DNA of 64,000 nt, taken from the NCBI RefSeq assembly GCF_014697545.1, contig NZ_JACJSA010000001.1:558001-622000 (forward strand), written 5' to 3'. The notes beneath the pieces are model-generated. The model was not told the DNA's origin. It ran no database searches and saw only the letters and a program-made list of their open reading frames with translations. Made by a program: the position numbers and the translations under genes. The first letter of the stretch is position 1. Each line of letters starts with the position of its first letter. Shown here one piece after another: positions 46,340 to 54,947 of the stretch. The DNA is from Oscillatoria sp. FACHB-1407. GTDB lineage: Bacteria > Cyanobacteriota > Cyanobacteriia > Elainellales > Elainellaceae.

Positions 46340-46752
46340 AGATCTTCGTCAAACGTTAATGAGTGGTGAATCATCGTTTTGTAGAAGCAAGCCTTTGAAG
46401 ATAACAAAGTGCCGAGTGCTGAAGACTGATACCAAGTAGATATGAAGCTGCGCTAAATCAACAACCCCCTGTAGTCCCCTGTGCTAAGAGGGACGGTGTA
46501 CACACAAGTCGTTTGTTTTGCGTTTGGAGCTTCTTCGCCCCCTAAATCCCCCAATTCTGGGGGACTTTGAGCGGTAGGAGGTAGATCGCCCCCATGTTTG
46601 GGGGGTTGGGGGGCAAACGCAGGAGTTTGAGGTTGATACAGGAAATGTGTGTACACGGCAGCTTGCTAAGGGGGACGGTGACAGCCAAGGGTAAATTAGA
46701 GGCATCCTCATATCAAATTGGTAAAAGGCTTCGCCCCTACTAGAGTTGTCCA
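46340..46752. mobile_element. MITE-like family C copy inside the cta operon (46493-46662)
   Basis: ACGGTGTACACAC (46493) is mirrored by GTGTACACGGCAGC (to 46662). The interior is the reverse complement of that at 42695-42851. It sits in a 'ccctgtagtcccctgtgctaag' repeat, between ctaD and ctaE, so it lengthens the operon spacer to 413 bases. Confidence 0.75.
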
Positions 46753-48414
46753 TCAAATGGCTGGAGCAGCTTCTTCGAGTCCTTTTAACGTCTCGTTATC
46801 CTTGCCGTACTCATAGGGACCGTGGGTTACCACAGGTAAAACTTCCCAGTTTTCGATTAAGGGTGGCGAACTGGTTGTCCATTCCAACGTGAGAGCATTC
46901 CAGGGGTTATCAGATGCTTTCACACCCGATATCCAACTCCAAATCACATTAATTGCAAAGGGAATGACTGATGCTGCCAACACGAAGGCACCAATTGTAC
47001 AGAGTTGATTAATCGCGGTGAATTGCGGGTCGTACATCGCAACACGACGCGGCATTCCCTGCAAGCCCAATTGGTGCATCGGCAAGAAGGTTAAATGGGT
47101 GCCCACAAAAGTCAGCGCAAAGTGAACCCGTCCCAATGGCTCATTCATCATGCGTCCTGTGATTTTGGGGAACCAGTGATAAATCCCGGCATAAATGCCA
47201 AACACAGAACCACCAAACAAGACGTAATGGAAGTGACCTACCACATAGTATGTATCGTGAACGTGGAGATCAAAGGGGGCTGTTCCCAGGGTGACTCCGC
47301 CCAAACCGCCAACCACAAACATGGAGAGCAACCCGATCGCAAACAACATCGCACTCGTGAAGCGGATCTTGCCACCCCATAAGGTCGCCACCCAACCAAA
47401 GATCTTGACCCCAGTCGGCACTGCCACAATCAGGGTAGAAATCGTGAAGAAAATCCGCATCCAGGGAGGCGTGCCACTGGTAAACATGTGGTGAACCCAG
47501 ACAAACAAACCCACAATGCAAATCGCCAGGCTGGAATAGGCGATCGCTTTATATCCAAAAATGGGTTTCCGGGCATGAACGGGAATCACCTCTGACATGA
47601 TGCCAAAGATGGGCAGGATCATCAGATACACCGCAGGGTGCGAATAGAACCAGAACAAGTGCTGATAGATGACAACATTGCCCCCTGCATCAGGCTTGAA
47701 GAACGACGTACCAAAGTTGATATCAAACAGTAACAGCACCAATCCCGCCGCCAGCACAGGAGTTGATAACAGGGCTAGCACTGACGTCGCCAAAATCGCC
47801 CAACAAAACAGCGGCAACTGGCTCCACTTCATACTGGGCACTTTCATCATCAAAATGGTGATGACAAAATTCACTGAACCCAAAATCGATGATGTACCTA
47901 CCAAAACAATGCTAAGAATCCAGAGGGTTTGAGCGATGGGAGCCGTAATCAAACTGAGCGGTGGGTAAGCCGTCCACCCTGCCTGGGCACCACCAAAGAT
48001 GAAACTGAGCAACAACAACGCCCCTGCTGGAGGATTCAACCAAAAGGCGATCGCATTCAACTTGGGAAATGCCATATCTCTGGCACCCACCATCAAGGGA
48101 ATGAGGAAATTACCAAATCCACCGATCGCACTCGGCACAATCCACAAAAAGATCATGATCGTGCCGTGGTTGGTCATGAAGGCGTTGTAGAGATTGGGAT
48201 CAAGCCAGTCTGGATTTGGTGTAGACAACTCCAGGCGCATTGCAACGGCCATCAATCCACCGATCAGATAAAACACAAATGCGGTGACAAGATATTGAAT
48301 GCCAATGACTTTGTGATCGGTGTTAAAGGTGAAATAGTCATACCATTTCCACACTTTAGGCGTGGGTTGTGGCTGCTCTGGTGGAGCATCAGTGGGAAGA
48401 TACGTTTGAGTCAT
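46753..48414 (-). CDS. ctaD: Cytochrome c oxidase subunit I
   Basis: The 553-residue haem-copper oxidase subunit has twelve membrane helices. Key residues lie in FMTNHGTIMIFLWIVPSAIG (low-spin haem His), FWFYSHPAVYLMILPIFGIM (CuB His and Tyr-linked His), VHHMFTSG (two CuB His) and DTYYVVGHFHYVLFGG (haem a3 and haem a His). This is an A-type (aa3) oxidase. It is 26 bases after ctaC. Its position next to nif genes suggests a role in removing oxygen. Confidence 0.98.
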   Translation of the reverse strand: MTQTYLPTDAPPEQPQPTPKVWKWYDYFTFNTDHKVIGIQYLVTAFVFYLIGGLMAVAMRLELSTPNPDWLDPNLYNAFMTNHGTIMIFLWIVPSAIGGFGNFLIPLMVGARDMAFPKLNAIAFWLNPPAGALLLLSFIFGGAQAGWTAYPPLSLITAPIAQTLWILSIVLVGTSSILGSVNFVITILMMKVPSMKWSQLPLFCWAILATSVLALLSTPVLAAGLVLLLFDINFGTSFFKPDAGGNVVIYQHLFWFYSHPAVYLMILPIFGIMSEVIPVHARKPIFGYKAIAYSSLAICIVGLFVWVHHMFTSGTPPWMRIFFTISTLIVAVPTGVKIFGWVATLWGGKIRFTSAMLFAIGLLSMFVVGGLGGVTLGTAPFDLHVHDTYYVVGHFHYVLFGGSVFGIYAGIYHWFPKITGRMMNEPLGRVHFALTFVGTHLTFLPMHQLGLQGMPRRVAMYDPQFTAINQLCTIGAFVLAASVIPFAINVIWSWISGVKASDNPWNALTLEWTTSSPPLIENWEVLPVVTHGPYEYGKDNETLKGLEEAAPAI

Positions 48415-48440
48415 GGGAAAACATCGAGATTACGAGAAGA

Positions 48441-49454
48441 TTACGAGTGATGGGAATGGAGGGAAGCGATCGCCTCCGATTGAATACCAAGAGCATCCGC
48501 ATAGGGAGCCAGAAACTCAGATGGAGTCAGATCAACCGGGTTAACCGCTACAGTTTGAGCGACCCCAGACGCCTGAGCGATCTGATTTTCATGGAGCCAA
48601 ACGTCAAACTCTTCGGGGGAATGCACCACGACTTCGCTTCGCATACTGCCGTGATAGCCTCCACACAGTTCAGTGCAGACAACGGGATAGGTTCCTGGTT
48701 TCGTAGCAACAAATCGTAATTCAGTGGTTTGCCCTGGAATGGCATCCTGTTTCAGCCGAAATTGGGGCACCCAGAACGAATGAATCACATCCTGAGCAGA
48801 AATGATCAGCTGCACATCCTTGCCAACCGGAACGTGCAATTCACCGGCTGTAATGCCGCTATTGGGGTAATTAAAAATCCAGGCATATTGCAGTCCAGTG
48901 ACATTCACAACCAGATCAGCCGCTTGACTCCCTTCTAACGGAGTTGCACCAATGCCATATTGAGGTGCATCGGTTGGAGTTGGCTCTGTTGGAGTTGTAG
49001 TCTCGCTGATTAAAGGAGTAACTGCCGCATCTCCGGGGGCTTGAGCAACGAGCACCGAAGCATGACCATGTGCCATGCCACCATGGGCAGAGAGGCTAAA
49101 CCCGCCCATTTGCTCATACACCACCACACTATAGACCCCTAACCCAACCACGATGATGGCAGGAATCGAAGTCCACAGCACTTCTAGGGAAAAGCTACCC
49201 TCAATGGGAACACCATCCGACTCGTCTCCTTTACGTTGCCGAAACTGGATGATGAATAGGACGATCGCCCCTTCGACAACCAGGAAAAGCCCTGTGCCAA
49301 TCGTCACCATGACGTTGAAAAAGTTGTCTACAAGGGGTGCTTGCTCCGAGGCTTGTTCGGGCAGTAAGTTGTGATGCTGCCCAACCCAAAAGCTAATGAG
49401 GGTAATGCCAATCCCCGCAATCAATGTAAGTAGTGAAGCAGGAATTTGTTTCAT
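48441..49454 (-). CDS. ctaC: Cytochrome c oxidase subunit II
   Basis: MKQIPASLLTLIAGIGITLI is the chosen start; a 20-codon extension to 49514 is also open. Three hydrophobic segments are followed by a periplasmic/lumenal CuA domain: HSFWVPQFRLKQD and CTELCGGYHGSM, which hold the two Cys, two His, Met and Glu ligands. The 337-residue protein has a long Thr/Pro linker (TTTPTEPTPTDAP) before the CuA domain and a histidine-containing C-terminal tail (SLHSHHS). Confidence 0.97.
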   Translation of the reverse strand: MKQIPASLLTLIAGIGITLISFWVGQHHNLLPEQASEQAPLVDNFFNVMVTIGTGLFLVVEGAIVLFIIQFRQRKGDESDGVPIEGSFSLEVLWTSIPAIIVVGLGVYSVVVYEQMGGFSLSAHGGMAHGHASVLVAQAPGDAAVTPLISETTTPTEPTPTDAPQYGIGATPLEGSQAADLVVNVTGLQYAWIFNYPNSGITAGELHVPVGKDVQLIISAQDVIHSFWVPQFRLKQDAIPGQTTELRFVATKPGTYPVVCTELCGGYHGSMRSEVVVHSPEEFDVWLHENQIAQASGVAQTVAVNPVDLTPSEFLAPYADALGIQSEAIASLHSHHS

Positions 49455-49660
49455 AGAGATTTCCTTGCAAAGATCGAGAAAAGATAGGGACATGAAACAG
49501 TCAGTAACCATCATGTCCCTGGTATCAGTTCAAACCTGTAGTGAATGGTAGGTCTAAAATTGCAGGTTGGGTTGAGGTTTTGCAAAATCTAACAAAGGTG
49601 TTTCATTGAGTTACACGAACTCAATCAATAGCAACCCAACCCTTTAAGTTTGTTATGCAA

Positions 49661-50257
49661 CTACGCTGTTGCTAAATCCGCAGCAGGTGCAGCAAAGGCA
49701 TCCAAAGCTGTGGATGTGGGGCTTTTACCCCGACAGAATGCTAATTCTGCCTCCAGTTCACAGACTGCATTCCAGGCGGCTAACGCCTCCTCAGAATTGG
49801 CAGGCTGATTAGCTGTAATGCTACGAGCATCGGAAATTGCCTGTTGCAACGCTCTCTCTAACACTAAAACCCTCGGATTTTCGAGAAAATCACTCTTCGT
49901 GAGAATGTCAGTGACAGAGATGATACCAACCAACTCATCCTTGATCACAGGGGCGCGATCGATTCCTGTTTGAGCAAATAACCGAGCCACATACTCAACG
50001 GCCAGGTCAGGATTCACCACGATACAGGGTTTCGTCATCACCTCATAAACCTTGACCTGTCTGGGATCTTTGCCATAGGCAACGACCTTAGAGGCAATGT
50101 CTGTATCGGTCACGATACCATAAGCATCATCTTCAGTGCGGCGTTCGACGATGAGGGAGTGTAGCCCTCGCAATTTCATCAACCGGACTGCATCTGCAAC
50201 GGTTGCTGAACCACGAATCGTGGCTACATCTTCAGTCATAATATCGCTTGCTTTCAT
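49661..50257 (-). CDS. CBS-domain-pair protein
   Basis: Starting MKASDIMTEDVATIRGSATV, the 198-residue protein carries two CBS motifs in tandem (about 1-60 and 68-128: VYEVMTKPCIVVNPDLAVEY, FAQTGIDRAPVIKDELVGII). CBS pairs usually bind adenosyl ligands. The C-terminus (about 135-198) is helical. One codon upstream is another ATG. It lies between the oxidase operon and fdxB and may be a nif-region regulator; the target is unknown. Confidence 0.9.
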   Translation of the reverse strand: MKASDIMTEDVATIRGSATVADAVRLMKLRGLHSLIVERRTEDDAYGIVTDTDIASKVVAYGKDPRQVKVYEVMTKPCIVVNPDLAVEYVARLFAQTGIDRAPVIKDELVGIISVTDILTKSDFLENPRVLVLERALQQAISDARSITANQPANSEEALAAWNAVCELEAELAFCRGKSPTSTALDAFAAPAADLATA

Positions 50258-50346
50258 CATATGAGTTTTACTCCTTGCATAACGTGCAATGAACAAGCAT
50301 GATGTGTTTTATCAGAGATACTCCTAACTGCTTTCTTGCTAATTCC

Positions 50347-50655
50347 CTAGTTATTCAACGCAGTGTTGTCTAACGCACTATGGGTATAGCAATTCTTGGG
50401 ACAGACCCTCGAACACGCCTGACAACCAATACAATTGTCAGCATTTTGAATCGTCATAACTTTGCGTTCGATGTCTTCGTCATCTTCATCCTCAACAAAT
50501 TCACCGTCTTCGTTGAGTGCTTTTAACAGCAATACATTACGACCGCACACCTTAAAACAGCGGCCGCAGCCAATACACTTTTTGAGGTCGATCGCCTGAA
50601 CAAACTGAGGTGTCCAGGTTTTGCCTCCCAATGTCAAACCCGTTAGTGTTGCCAT
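50347..50655 (-). CDS. fdxB: Nif-specific ferredoxin III (FdxB)
   Basis: The start [20 protein letters not shown] gives 102 residues. Two cysteine clusters, [11 protein letters not shown] and [15 protein letters not shown], bind two 4Fe-4S centres; the acidic linker [11 protein letters not shown] is typical of FdxB. It is a probable electron donor for nitrogenase or its cofactor assembly. A longer upstream frame (to 50724) is judged spurious. Confidence 0.95.
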   Translation of the reverse strand: MATLTGLTLGGKTWTPQFVQAIDLKKCIGCGRCFKVCGRNVLLLKALNEDGEFVEDEDDEDIERKVMTIQNADNCIGCQACSRVCPKNCYTHSALDNTALNN

Positions 50656-50733
50656 AGTGTCTCTCTCAATCATTGAATGCTTCATCATAGTGAAGCTGTC
50701 TTTGGGGTAAGCCCCTTCTAACAACTTGATGTC

Positions 50734-51012
50734 TCAACGTTTCTTGTCTAACCCGGTTTTGGGGTTAGTGAGCCGCACGTAAACCGCCCCAATCAGGCGA
50801 TCGTCCAGGGTAATGCGATCGCTTTCTGTCGTGACAACAAACTGAGGCGATCGTTGCTCCAGTTGGATGAGAGTACCGGGTAATAACCCCAATCCCCGTA
50901 ACTGTCGGATCACTCCGTCATCTGGATTTCTCAAGGCAGCGACGACACCGCGTTCCCCAATATCTAACAGCTTGAGAGATGATCCAGACACCGTAAAACC
51001 TTGGCTAAACAT
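50734..51012 (-). CDS. feoA: FeoA-like protein
   Basis: This 92-residue SH3-like protein contains LKLLDIGERGVVAALRN, VIRQLRGLGLLPGTLIQLEQ and DDRLIGAVYVRL, the FeoA fold. FeoA works with FeoB ferrous-iron permease, but no feoB is adjacent. The nif-linked FeoA-like protein is usual in cyanobacteria and may help iron supply for nitrogenase (inference). Confidence 0.88.
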   Translation of the reverse strand: MFSQGFTVSGSSLKLLDIGERGVVAALRNPDDGVIRQLRGLGLLPGTLIQLEQRSPQFVVTTESDRITLDDRLIGAVYVRLTNPKTGLDKKR

Positions 51013-51073
51013 GATAGGTTGTCCTTCTGGGGTTAAAACATGAGAACCATTAGAGTTGCGGTTATATCAAATC

Positions 51074-51173
51074 GGCGTTGCTGATCTAATGCATGAATTT
51101 CGTAGGGGCGTTTCGCGAAACGCCCTACAGCCGTGGTGCGTTTTCAAGAATCATGCCTGCGCTCAGCAACGCC
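51074..51173. mobile_element. MITE family A copy between feoA and fdxH
   Basis: GGCGTTGCTGATC ... GCTCAGCAACGCC are inverted-repeat ends of a 100-base element with internal GGGGCGTTTCGCGAAACGCCC-type hairpin (51105-51125). The interior aligns in reverse with the copy at 9606-9704. No target duplication is visible. It interrupts the nif operon spacer. Confidence 0.75.
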
Positions 51174-51182
51174 GGATTCGTA

Positions 51183-51482
51183 TTAGACCAGATAGGCTTC
51201 CTGGTGAGTGCGAATCGTACAATCGGATTTGGGATAAGCAACGCACAATAGGACAAATCCTTTAGCCATCTGCTCATCATCCAGGAAAGTTTGATCAGAC
51301 TGATCGACTTCTCCCTCAACCACTTTACCTACACAACTGGAACAGGCTCCAGAATGGCACGAGAAGGGTAAATCCAGTCCCGCATCTTCGGCGGCTTCCA
51401 GGATGTAGGTGTCTTCGTCTACAGGAATCGTAATGTCGAGGTTGTATTTTTTGCTGAGTAGCCGAACGTTGTAAGTCGTCAT
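51183..51482 (-). CDS. fdxH: 2Fe-2S ferredoxin of the nitrogenase type (FdxH)
   Basis: The 99-residue protein has the plant-type cluster CHSGACSSC-x29-C ([33 protein letters not shown]). The [20 protein letters not shown] start and [19 protein letters not shown] middle match heterocyst-type FdxH, the direct electron donor to nitrogenase reductase. Confidence 0.95.
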   Translation of the reverse strand: MTTYNVRLLSKKYNLDITIPVDEDTYILEAAEDAGLDLPFSCHSGACSSCVGKVVEGEVDQSDQTFLDDEQMAKGFVLLCVAYPKSDCTIRTHQEAYLV

Positions 51483-51527
51483 GATCGTGTTCTCCAGATC
51501 GTGTTCTACAAGTCAAACCTTAGGTAA

Positions 51528-51896
51528 CTAACTGCATGGTGTAGCGGATGGCGTGCAATCTCCGGCTTTGAACGATTGCCCACAACCGCAGGTTTCAGTG
51601 GCGTTTGGATTGCTAAACTTGAAGCCACTTTCCAAAATGCCTTCAACGTAATCCACCACAATGCCGTCTAACAAAGGAGCTGACTCACGGTTGATGTAAA
51701 CAGGCACTCTACCTTGTTGAAAGATCAAATCATCTTCTGTTGGTGCGGTCGTGATATCGAGGGTGTATTGATAGCCACTGCACCCTCCATCGGAGACTCC
51801 GATGCGAATGCCTTTCGTGGTGTTGCCTGGGTCGGCTGACCCTTGGATAAACGCACGTAAACGAAATTCTGCTTTTTCGGTCAATGTAATCGTCAT
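51528..51896 (-). CDS. hesB: HesB, IscA-like iron-sulfur assembly protein
   Basis: The 122-residue A-type carrier has conserved cysteines in GGCSGYQYTL and ETCGCGQSF. It delivers Fe-S clusters or iron, in the nif neighbourhood probably to nitrogenase proteins. The C-terminal tail (GDCTPSATPCS) is longer than in IscA. It lies 45 bases upstream of fdxH. Confidence 0.96.
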   Translation of the reverse strand: MTITLTEKAEFRLRAFIQGSADPGNTTKGIRIGVSDGGCSGYQYTLDITTAPTEDDLIFQQGRVPVYINRESAPLLDGIVVDYVEGILESGFKFSNPNATETCGCGQSFKAGDCTPSATPCS

Positions 51897-51931
51897 GGGT
51901 ACCTCACGAGATAAAACTGGACAAGAGTGTG

Positions 51932-52210
51932 TTATTTGGTAACGTCAGAACAGTGCGATCGCCTTAGGCAAAACCGTGAACACGGTACGTCAATAGAAGC
52001 TTGCCGGACAGTGCAAATAGGGATTACCAACAGTACGATGAGAGCACACAGTTGAATTAGCCACGGCGCAACAATGAAACTGAAAATGAGACAGAGTAAA
52101 CTACTTAAGAGGTAGATTGAATGAGTTACTGCATTGCAAGTTTGCCGATTTCGATACCATAGGGCGATCGCCACCGTTAACGTAGCCAGGGATAGCACAA
52201 GCATCGCCAT
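51932..52210 (-). CDS. Small membrane protein between hesA and hesB
   Basis: This 92-residue protein has two or three hydrophobic segments (MLVLSLATLTVAIALWY; IYLLSSLLCLIFSFIV; LIQLCALIVLLVIPICTV). It ends with an Arg/Cys-rich tail (CSRFCLRRSHCSDVTK). It is likely co-transcribed with nif genes. The function is unknown to me; the tail cysteines could bind metal or be incidental. Confidence 0.65.
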   Translation of the reverse strand: MAMLVLSLATLTVAIALWYRNRQTCNAVTHSIYLLSSLLCLIFSFIVAPWLIQLCALIVLLVIPICTVRQASIDVPCSRFCLRRSHCSDVTK

Positions 52211-52234
52211 AACCTCTTGAGTACAGAGTCTGAG

Positions 52235-53035
52235 CTAGTGATGATGGGAGAGAACCTGCATCATCAGATCGCCCGTGGAGAAATGCTTACGAGCGCGATC
52301 GCTACATACAGGGCAATCCAAATCACGGTAGGTGCGGCGTTTCGCAAACTCCATGCGATGCAGATCCATCGTCAGCAATTGAGACAACAACGGTGAGCTA
52401 AAGTCTGTGATGACTTTGATCGCCTCTTGCGCGGCTAGACAAGCTAAAGTCCCAGACACGGTGCCCAACACCCCAAATCCTCGACGATCCCATTCCGGCT
52501 TCTCAGGGAAAAGACAAGTGAGGCATCCCGTTTGTCCCGGAACAATAGTCGTTAAGTATGCCTCCATCCCACTCATCGCCGCTTCAATCATGGGCTTGTT
52601 CCAACGGACACAGGCGGCATTCAGCAAATCCCGTTCTGTAAAATTGTGGGCGCAATCCAGAGCAATATCGGCGTCGTGAATCAGGGAATCTACATTTTCT
52701 GGTGTGACGTATTCAAAGACCGCTTCTACTTGCACATCGGGATTAAAGGCTTGAATCGTCTCTTTAGCTTTGAAGACTCTGGGTTGATCAACCCAGTCGT
52801 GAGTCATCAAAACCTGTCGATTCATGTCGTCCAATCGCAAACCACCACCCCGCACCAGAATCAATCGACCGATACCAGCTGCCGCTAAATACAGAGCCGC
52901 TGTTCCGCCTAAGCCACCCACACCTGTAACCAGGGCTGTGGCAGATTTCAACCGTCGTTGAGCCTCTTCGCCAAAGTTGGGCAACATCATTTGGCGACTA
53001 TATCGTTCTAGTTCAGTTGGGGTGAGATTCAGCAC
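52235..53035 (-). CDS. hesA: HesA, MoeB/ThiF-like adenylyltransferase
   Basis: The 266-residue E1-like enzyme has the nucleotide loop VTGVGGLGGTAALYLAAAG (about 36-54), the conserved DDMNRQVL after it, and two CxxC zinc pairs (CLTC and CPVC). It belongs to the family that activates C-terminal carboxylates of small proteins. In nif clusters HesA is placed with HesB and is implied in cofactor or metal delivery, not fully established. Confidence 0.94.
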   Translation of the reverse strand: MLNLTPTELERYSRQMMLPNFGEEAQRRLKSATALVTGVGGLGGTAALYLAAAGIGRLILVRGGGLRLDDMNRQVLMTHDWVDQPRVFKAKETIQAFNPDVQVEAVFEYVTPENVDSLIHDADIALDCAHNFTERDLLNAACVRWNKPMIEAAMSGMEAYLTTIVPGQTGCLTCLFPEKPEWDRRGFGVLGTVSGTLACLAAQEAIKVITDFSSPLLSQLLTMDLHRMEFAKRRTYRDLDCPVCSDRARKHFSTGDLMMQVLSHHH

Positions 53036-53059
53036 AGGATGCTCCTTGTGAGAGGGAGT

Positions 53060-53140
53060 GAGGAGTAGGGAGTAGGGAGTGGGGAGTAGAGGGGTTAGGG
53101 AATGGGGTGTGGGGTGTGGGGTGTAGGGTGTGGGGAGATG
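53060..53140. repeat. GGGGTGT/GGGAGTA short tandem repeats
   Basis: AGGAGTAGGGAGTAGGGAGT and GGGGTGTGGGGTGTGGGGTG run between hesA and nifW. They resemble the repeat at 11988-12018 inside ureD. Confidence 0.7.
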
Positions 53141-53461
53141 TTAATCCCCGGTGTTGATCTGGCTCAACAAAACAACATTGCGGGGTTTGTCGTGAAACAC
53201 TTTAAACAACTTCTGCTCAACTCCAGTGGAGACTGAAAACAGTTCATAAGCTTGCACGAGAGCAGTGCGATAGAGATTCAGGCGATCGCTCTCTGTTAAG
53301 TCTGGTAAATCTGTATCAATCTGCTTCATTGCGTTTGAAAACTGCTTGAGGATATGAAGACGATTAATGTTTACGATGGTGCGATCGTAGGGCAGATTAA
53401 AGAACTCAAAATATTGTTCTGCATCTGTCAATCGATGAAATGCGGTGAGTGTATTTGCCAT
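53141..53461 (-). CDS. nifW: Nitrogenase-stabilising/protective protein NifW
   Basis: The 106-residue protein matches NifW: FHRLTDAEQYFEFFNLPYDR, ILKQFSNAMKQI, YRTALVQAYELFSVSTGVEQ, KLFKVFHDKPRNVVLLSQI. NifW binds the MoFe protein and helps protect or mature it. It begins only 4 bases after the DUF683 gene, implying coupled translation. Confidence 0.95.
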   Translation of the reverse strand: MANTLTAFHRLTDAEQYFEFFNLPYDRTIVNINRLHILKQFSNAMKQIDTDLPDLTESDRLNLYRTALVQAYELFSVSTGVEQKLFKVFHDKPRNVVLLSQINTGD

Positions 53462-53465
53462 ATCA

Positions 53466-53699
53466 CTACTTCTCCTGAGTCTCTAGGGCTTTGAGTTGTT
53501 GTTTCATCTCATTCAATGTCCGAAACACAGCATAGGTCTGGGCTGCAACGTTCATTAACTGCTCATAGTTAGCTGGTAAACCTTCCGCCAGATCATGCAA
53601 ATCCATCTTGAGTTGTCCAGCTTTACTGTTCAGTCGCCTGATTTGATTTTTCAGATCATCAATCGTTGTGCGATCGATAGGAGGGTTTGATTGAACCAT
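53466..53699 (-). CDS. DUF683-family (CCE_0567-type) nif-associated protein
   Basis: The 77-residue protein is almost all helix: IDDLKNQIRRLNSKAGQLKM, DLHDLAEGLPANYEQLM, TLNEMKQQLKALETQ. It matches the DUF683 two-helix bundle family found in nif clusters. No catalytic residues are seen. Confidence 0.9.
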   Translation of the reverse strand: MVQSNPPIDRTTIDDLKNQIRRLNSKAGQLKMDLHDLAEGLPANYEQLMNVAAQTYAVFRTLNEMKQQLKALETQEK

Positions 53700-54051
53700 A
53701 AGAAATAGAGGAAGGAATGTTTAAAGATGTGGAATGTAGATAAGAGTCAATAGTCAGTCAATAGTCAATAGTCAATAGTCAATAGTTAATAGTTCATCGT
53801 GAATTGCCAGTATGTGAGTTATTGCTCCATCAGCGTAATGACCATTGACCACTGACTATTGACCATTGACCACTAACCATTGACCATTAACCACTGACCA
53901 TTAACCATTGACCACTGACCACTAACCATTAACCATTAACCATTGACCATTGACCACTGACCATTGACCATTGACCATTAACCATTGACCACTAACCATT
54001 AACCATTGACCACTGACCACTAACCATTAACCATTGGCCATCAACCATTGA
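53700..54051. repeat. Heptamer array inside the nif operon
   Basis: About 53735-53790 has AGTCAAT units; about 53838-54051 is a nearly pure array of ACCATTG, ACCATTA, ACCACTG and ACCACTA. It separates the DUF269 and DUF683 genes on the same strand, ending right at the DUF269 stop codon. Confidence 0.9.
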
Positions 54052-54522
54052 CTAAATGCGAGCAACGTCTGGAAAGCGTCTAATGTAATCAATTCCGCTT
54101 TGAGCCAGCTTGTCGCCTTCAGCAGCAACCTTCTCTAAGTTGTCAAAGCCAAACCGTTGAGCATCGCGCAACGTACGACTGACCACCAGGAGTCGTCCAC
54201 AAAAGATCAGTGCCCAGCCAAATCCCTCATGGCTCAGGTCTACCACCACTTGAGCCAGTTGACCTGTTTCTGCTTCGATGCAGGAGGCTATGCCCCGATA
54301 AAATGCCAAAATCCTGCCTTTGGTAATGGGGTCAACATCGCCATCAACCGAGATTTCACGTTTTTGGGCTTTGCTCACAACATAGGGTTTCAGCAACAGT
54401 TCATCAGACCAATTGCGAAACGTGCCATAGGGATCATTGGCTCGAATTTGTTGCACGACAGCCTTGAGAAACGGTGACTCTAAAACTGTCGTAGTAGGAA
54501 CGGTTGTTTCAGGTGTGCTCAT
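54052..54522 (-). CDS. NifX-associated protein (DUF269)
   Basis: The 156-residue protein contains FLKAVVQQIRANDPYGTFRN, GRILAFYRGIASCIE, LSHEGFGWALIFCGRLLVVS and FGFDNLEKVAAEGDKLAQSG, the signature of the DUF269 family always found after nifX. Its ATG overlaps the nifX stop by 4 bases, so translation is coupled. The role in cofactor synthesis is unsettled. Confidence 0.95.
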   Translation of the reverse strand: MSTPETTVPTTTVLESPFLKAVVQQIRANDPYGTFRNWSDELLLKPYVVSKAQKREISVDGDVDPITKGRILAFYRGIASCIEAETGQLAQVVVDLSHEGFGWALIFCGRLLVVSRTLRDAQRFGFDNLEKVAAEGDKLAQSGIDYIRRFPDVARI

Positions 54523-54935
54523 ACTGGGACTTCTTCCTCGATTTCATCTAAGTCAAATTGGGGGGTTCGTTGTTGCAGGGCTTTTCTCAACCAGGGGGGA
54601 GGGCTTCCCTTTAGCGTCTCGACTAAGCGGGACAACACATCTTGAATTTCGTCGTCTTCCGATCGCGCCTTGATGGGAGTGATGTGTTTTTTAATCAGTC
54701 GGGCAGCAGCACTACCCCCGATCGCCGAGACATAGACAATCGTGCAGTCGTGCAGAGCTTCAATTTTGGGTAAGAGTTTGTCTTCGTTGCCGTCTTCTTT
54801 CAGATCGCCATCAAAAACTAACGTTTCCAAAAACTGATATCCCTCTGGCGAGACTTCATACACATCCACCTTGCGTGCCCACCCAAAGTGAGCATTGATA
54901 TGGACGCGATCGCTTGTAGTGAAGGCAATTTTCAT
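54519..54935 (-). CDS. nifX: FeMo-cofactor precursor carrier NifX
   Basis: The 138-residue protein starts MKIAFTTSDRVHINAHFGWA and contains VYEVSPEGYQFLETLVFDGD and CTIVYVSAIGGSAAARLIKK, the NifX/NifB-C fold that carries NifB-co and VK-cluster. The last residues (FDLDEIEEEVPV) are acidic. The gene follows nifN by 12 bases. Confidence 0.95.
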   Translation of the reverse strand: MKIAFTTSDRVHINAHFGWARKVDVYEVSPEGYQFLETLVFDGDLKEDGNEDKLLPKIEALHDCTIVYVSAIGGSAAARLIKKHITPIKARSEDDEIQDVLSRLVETLKGSPPPWLRKALQQRTPQFDLDEIEEEVPV

Positions 54936-54947
54936 TGTTCACCTCAT

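Noticed and set aside
47929-48450. 173-residue plus-strand frame over the start of ctaD
   Set aside because: It is antisense to the conserved oxidase subunit I.
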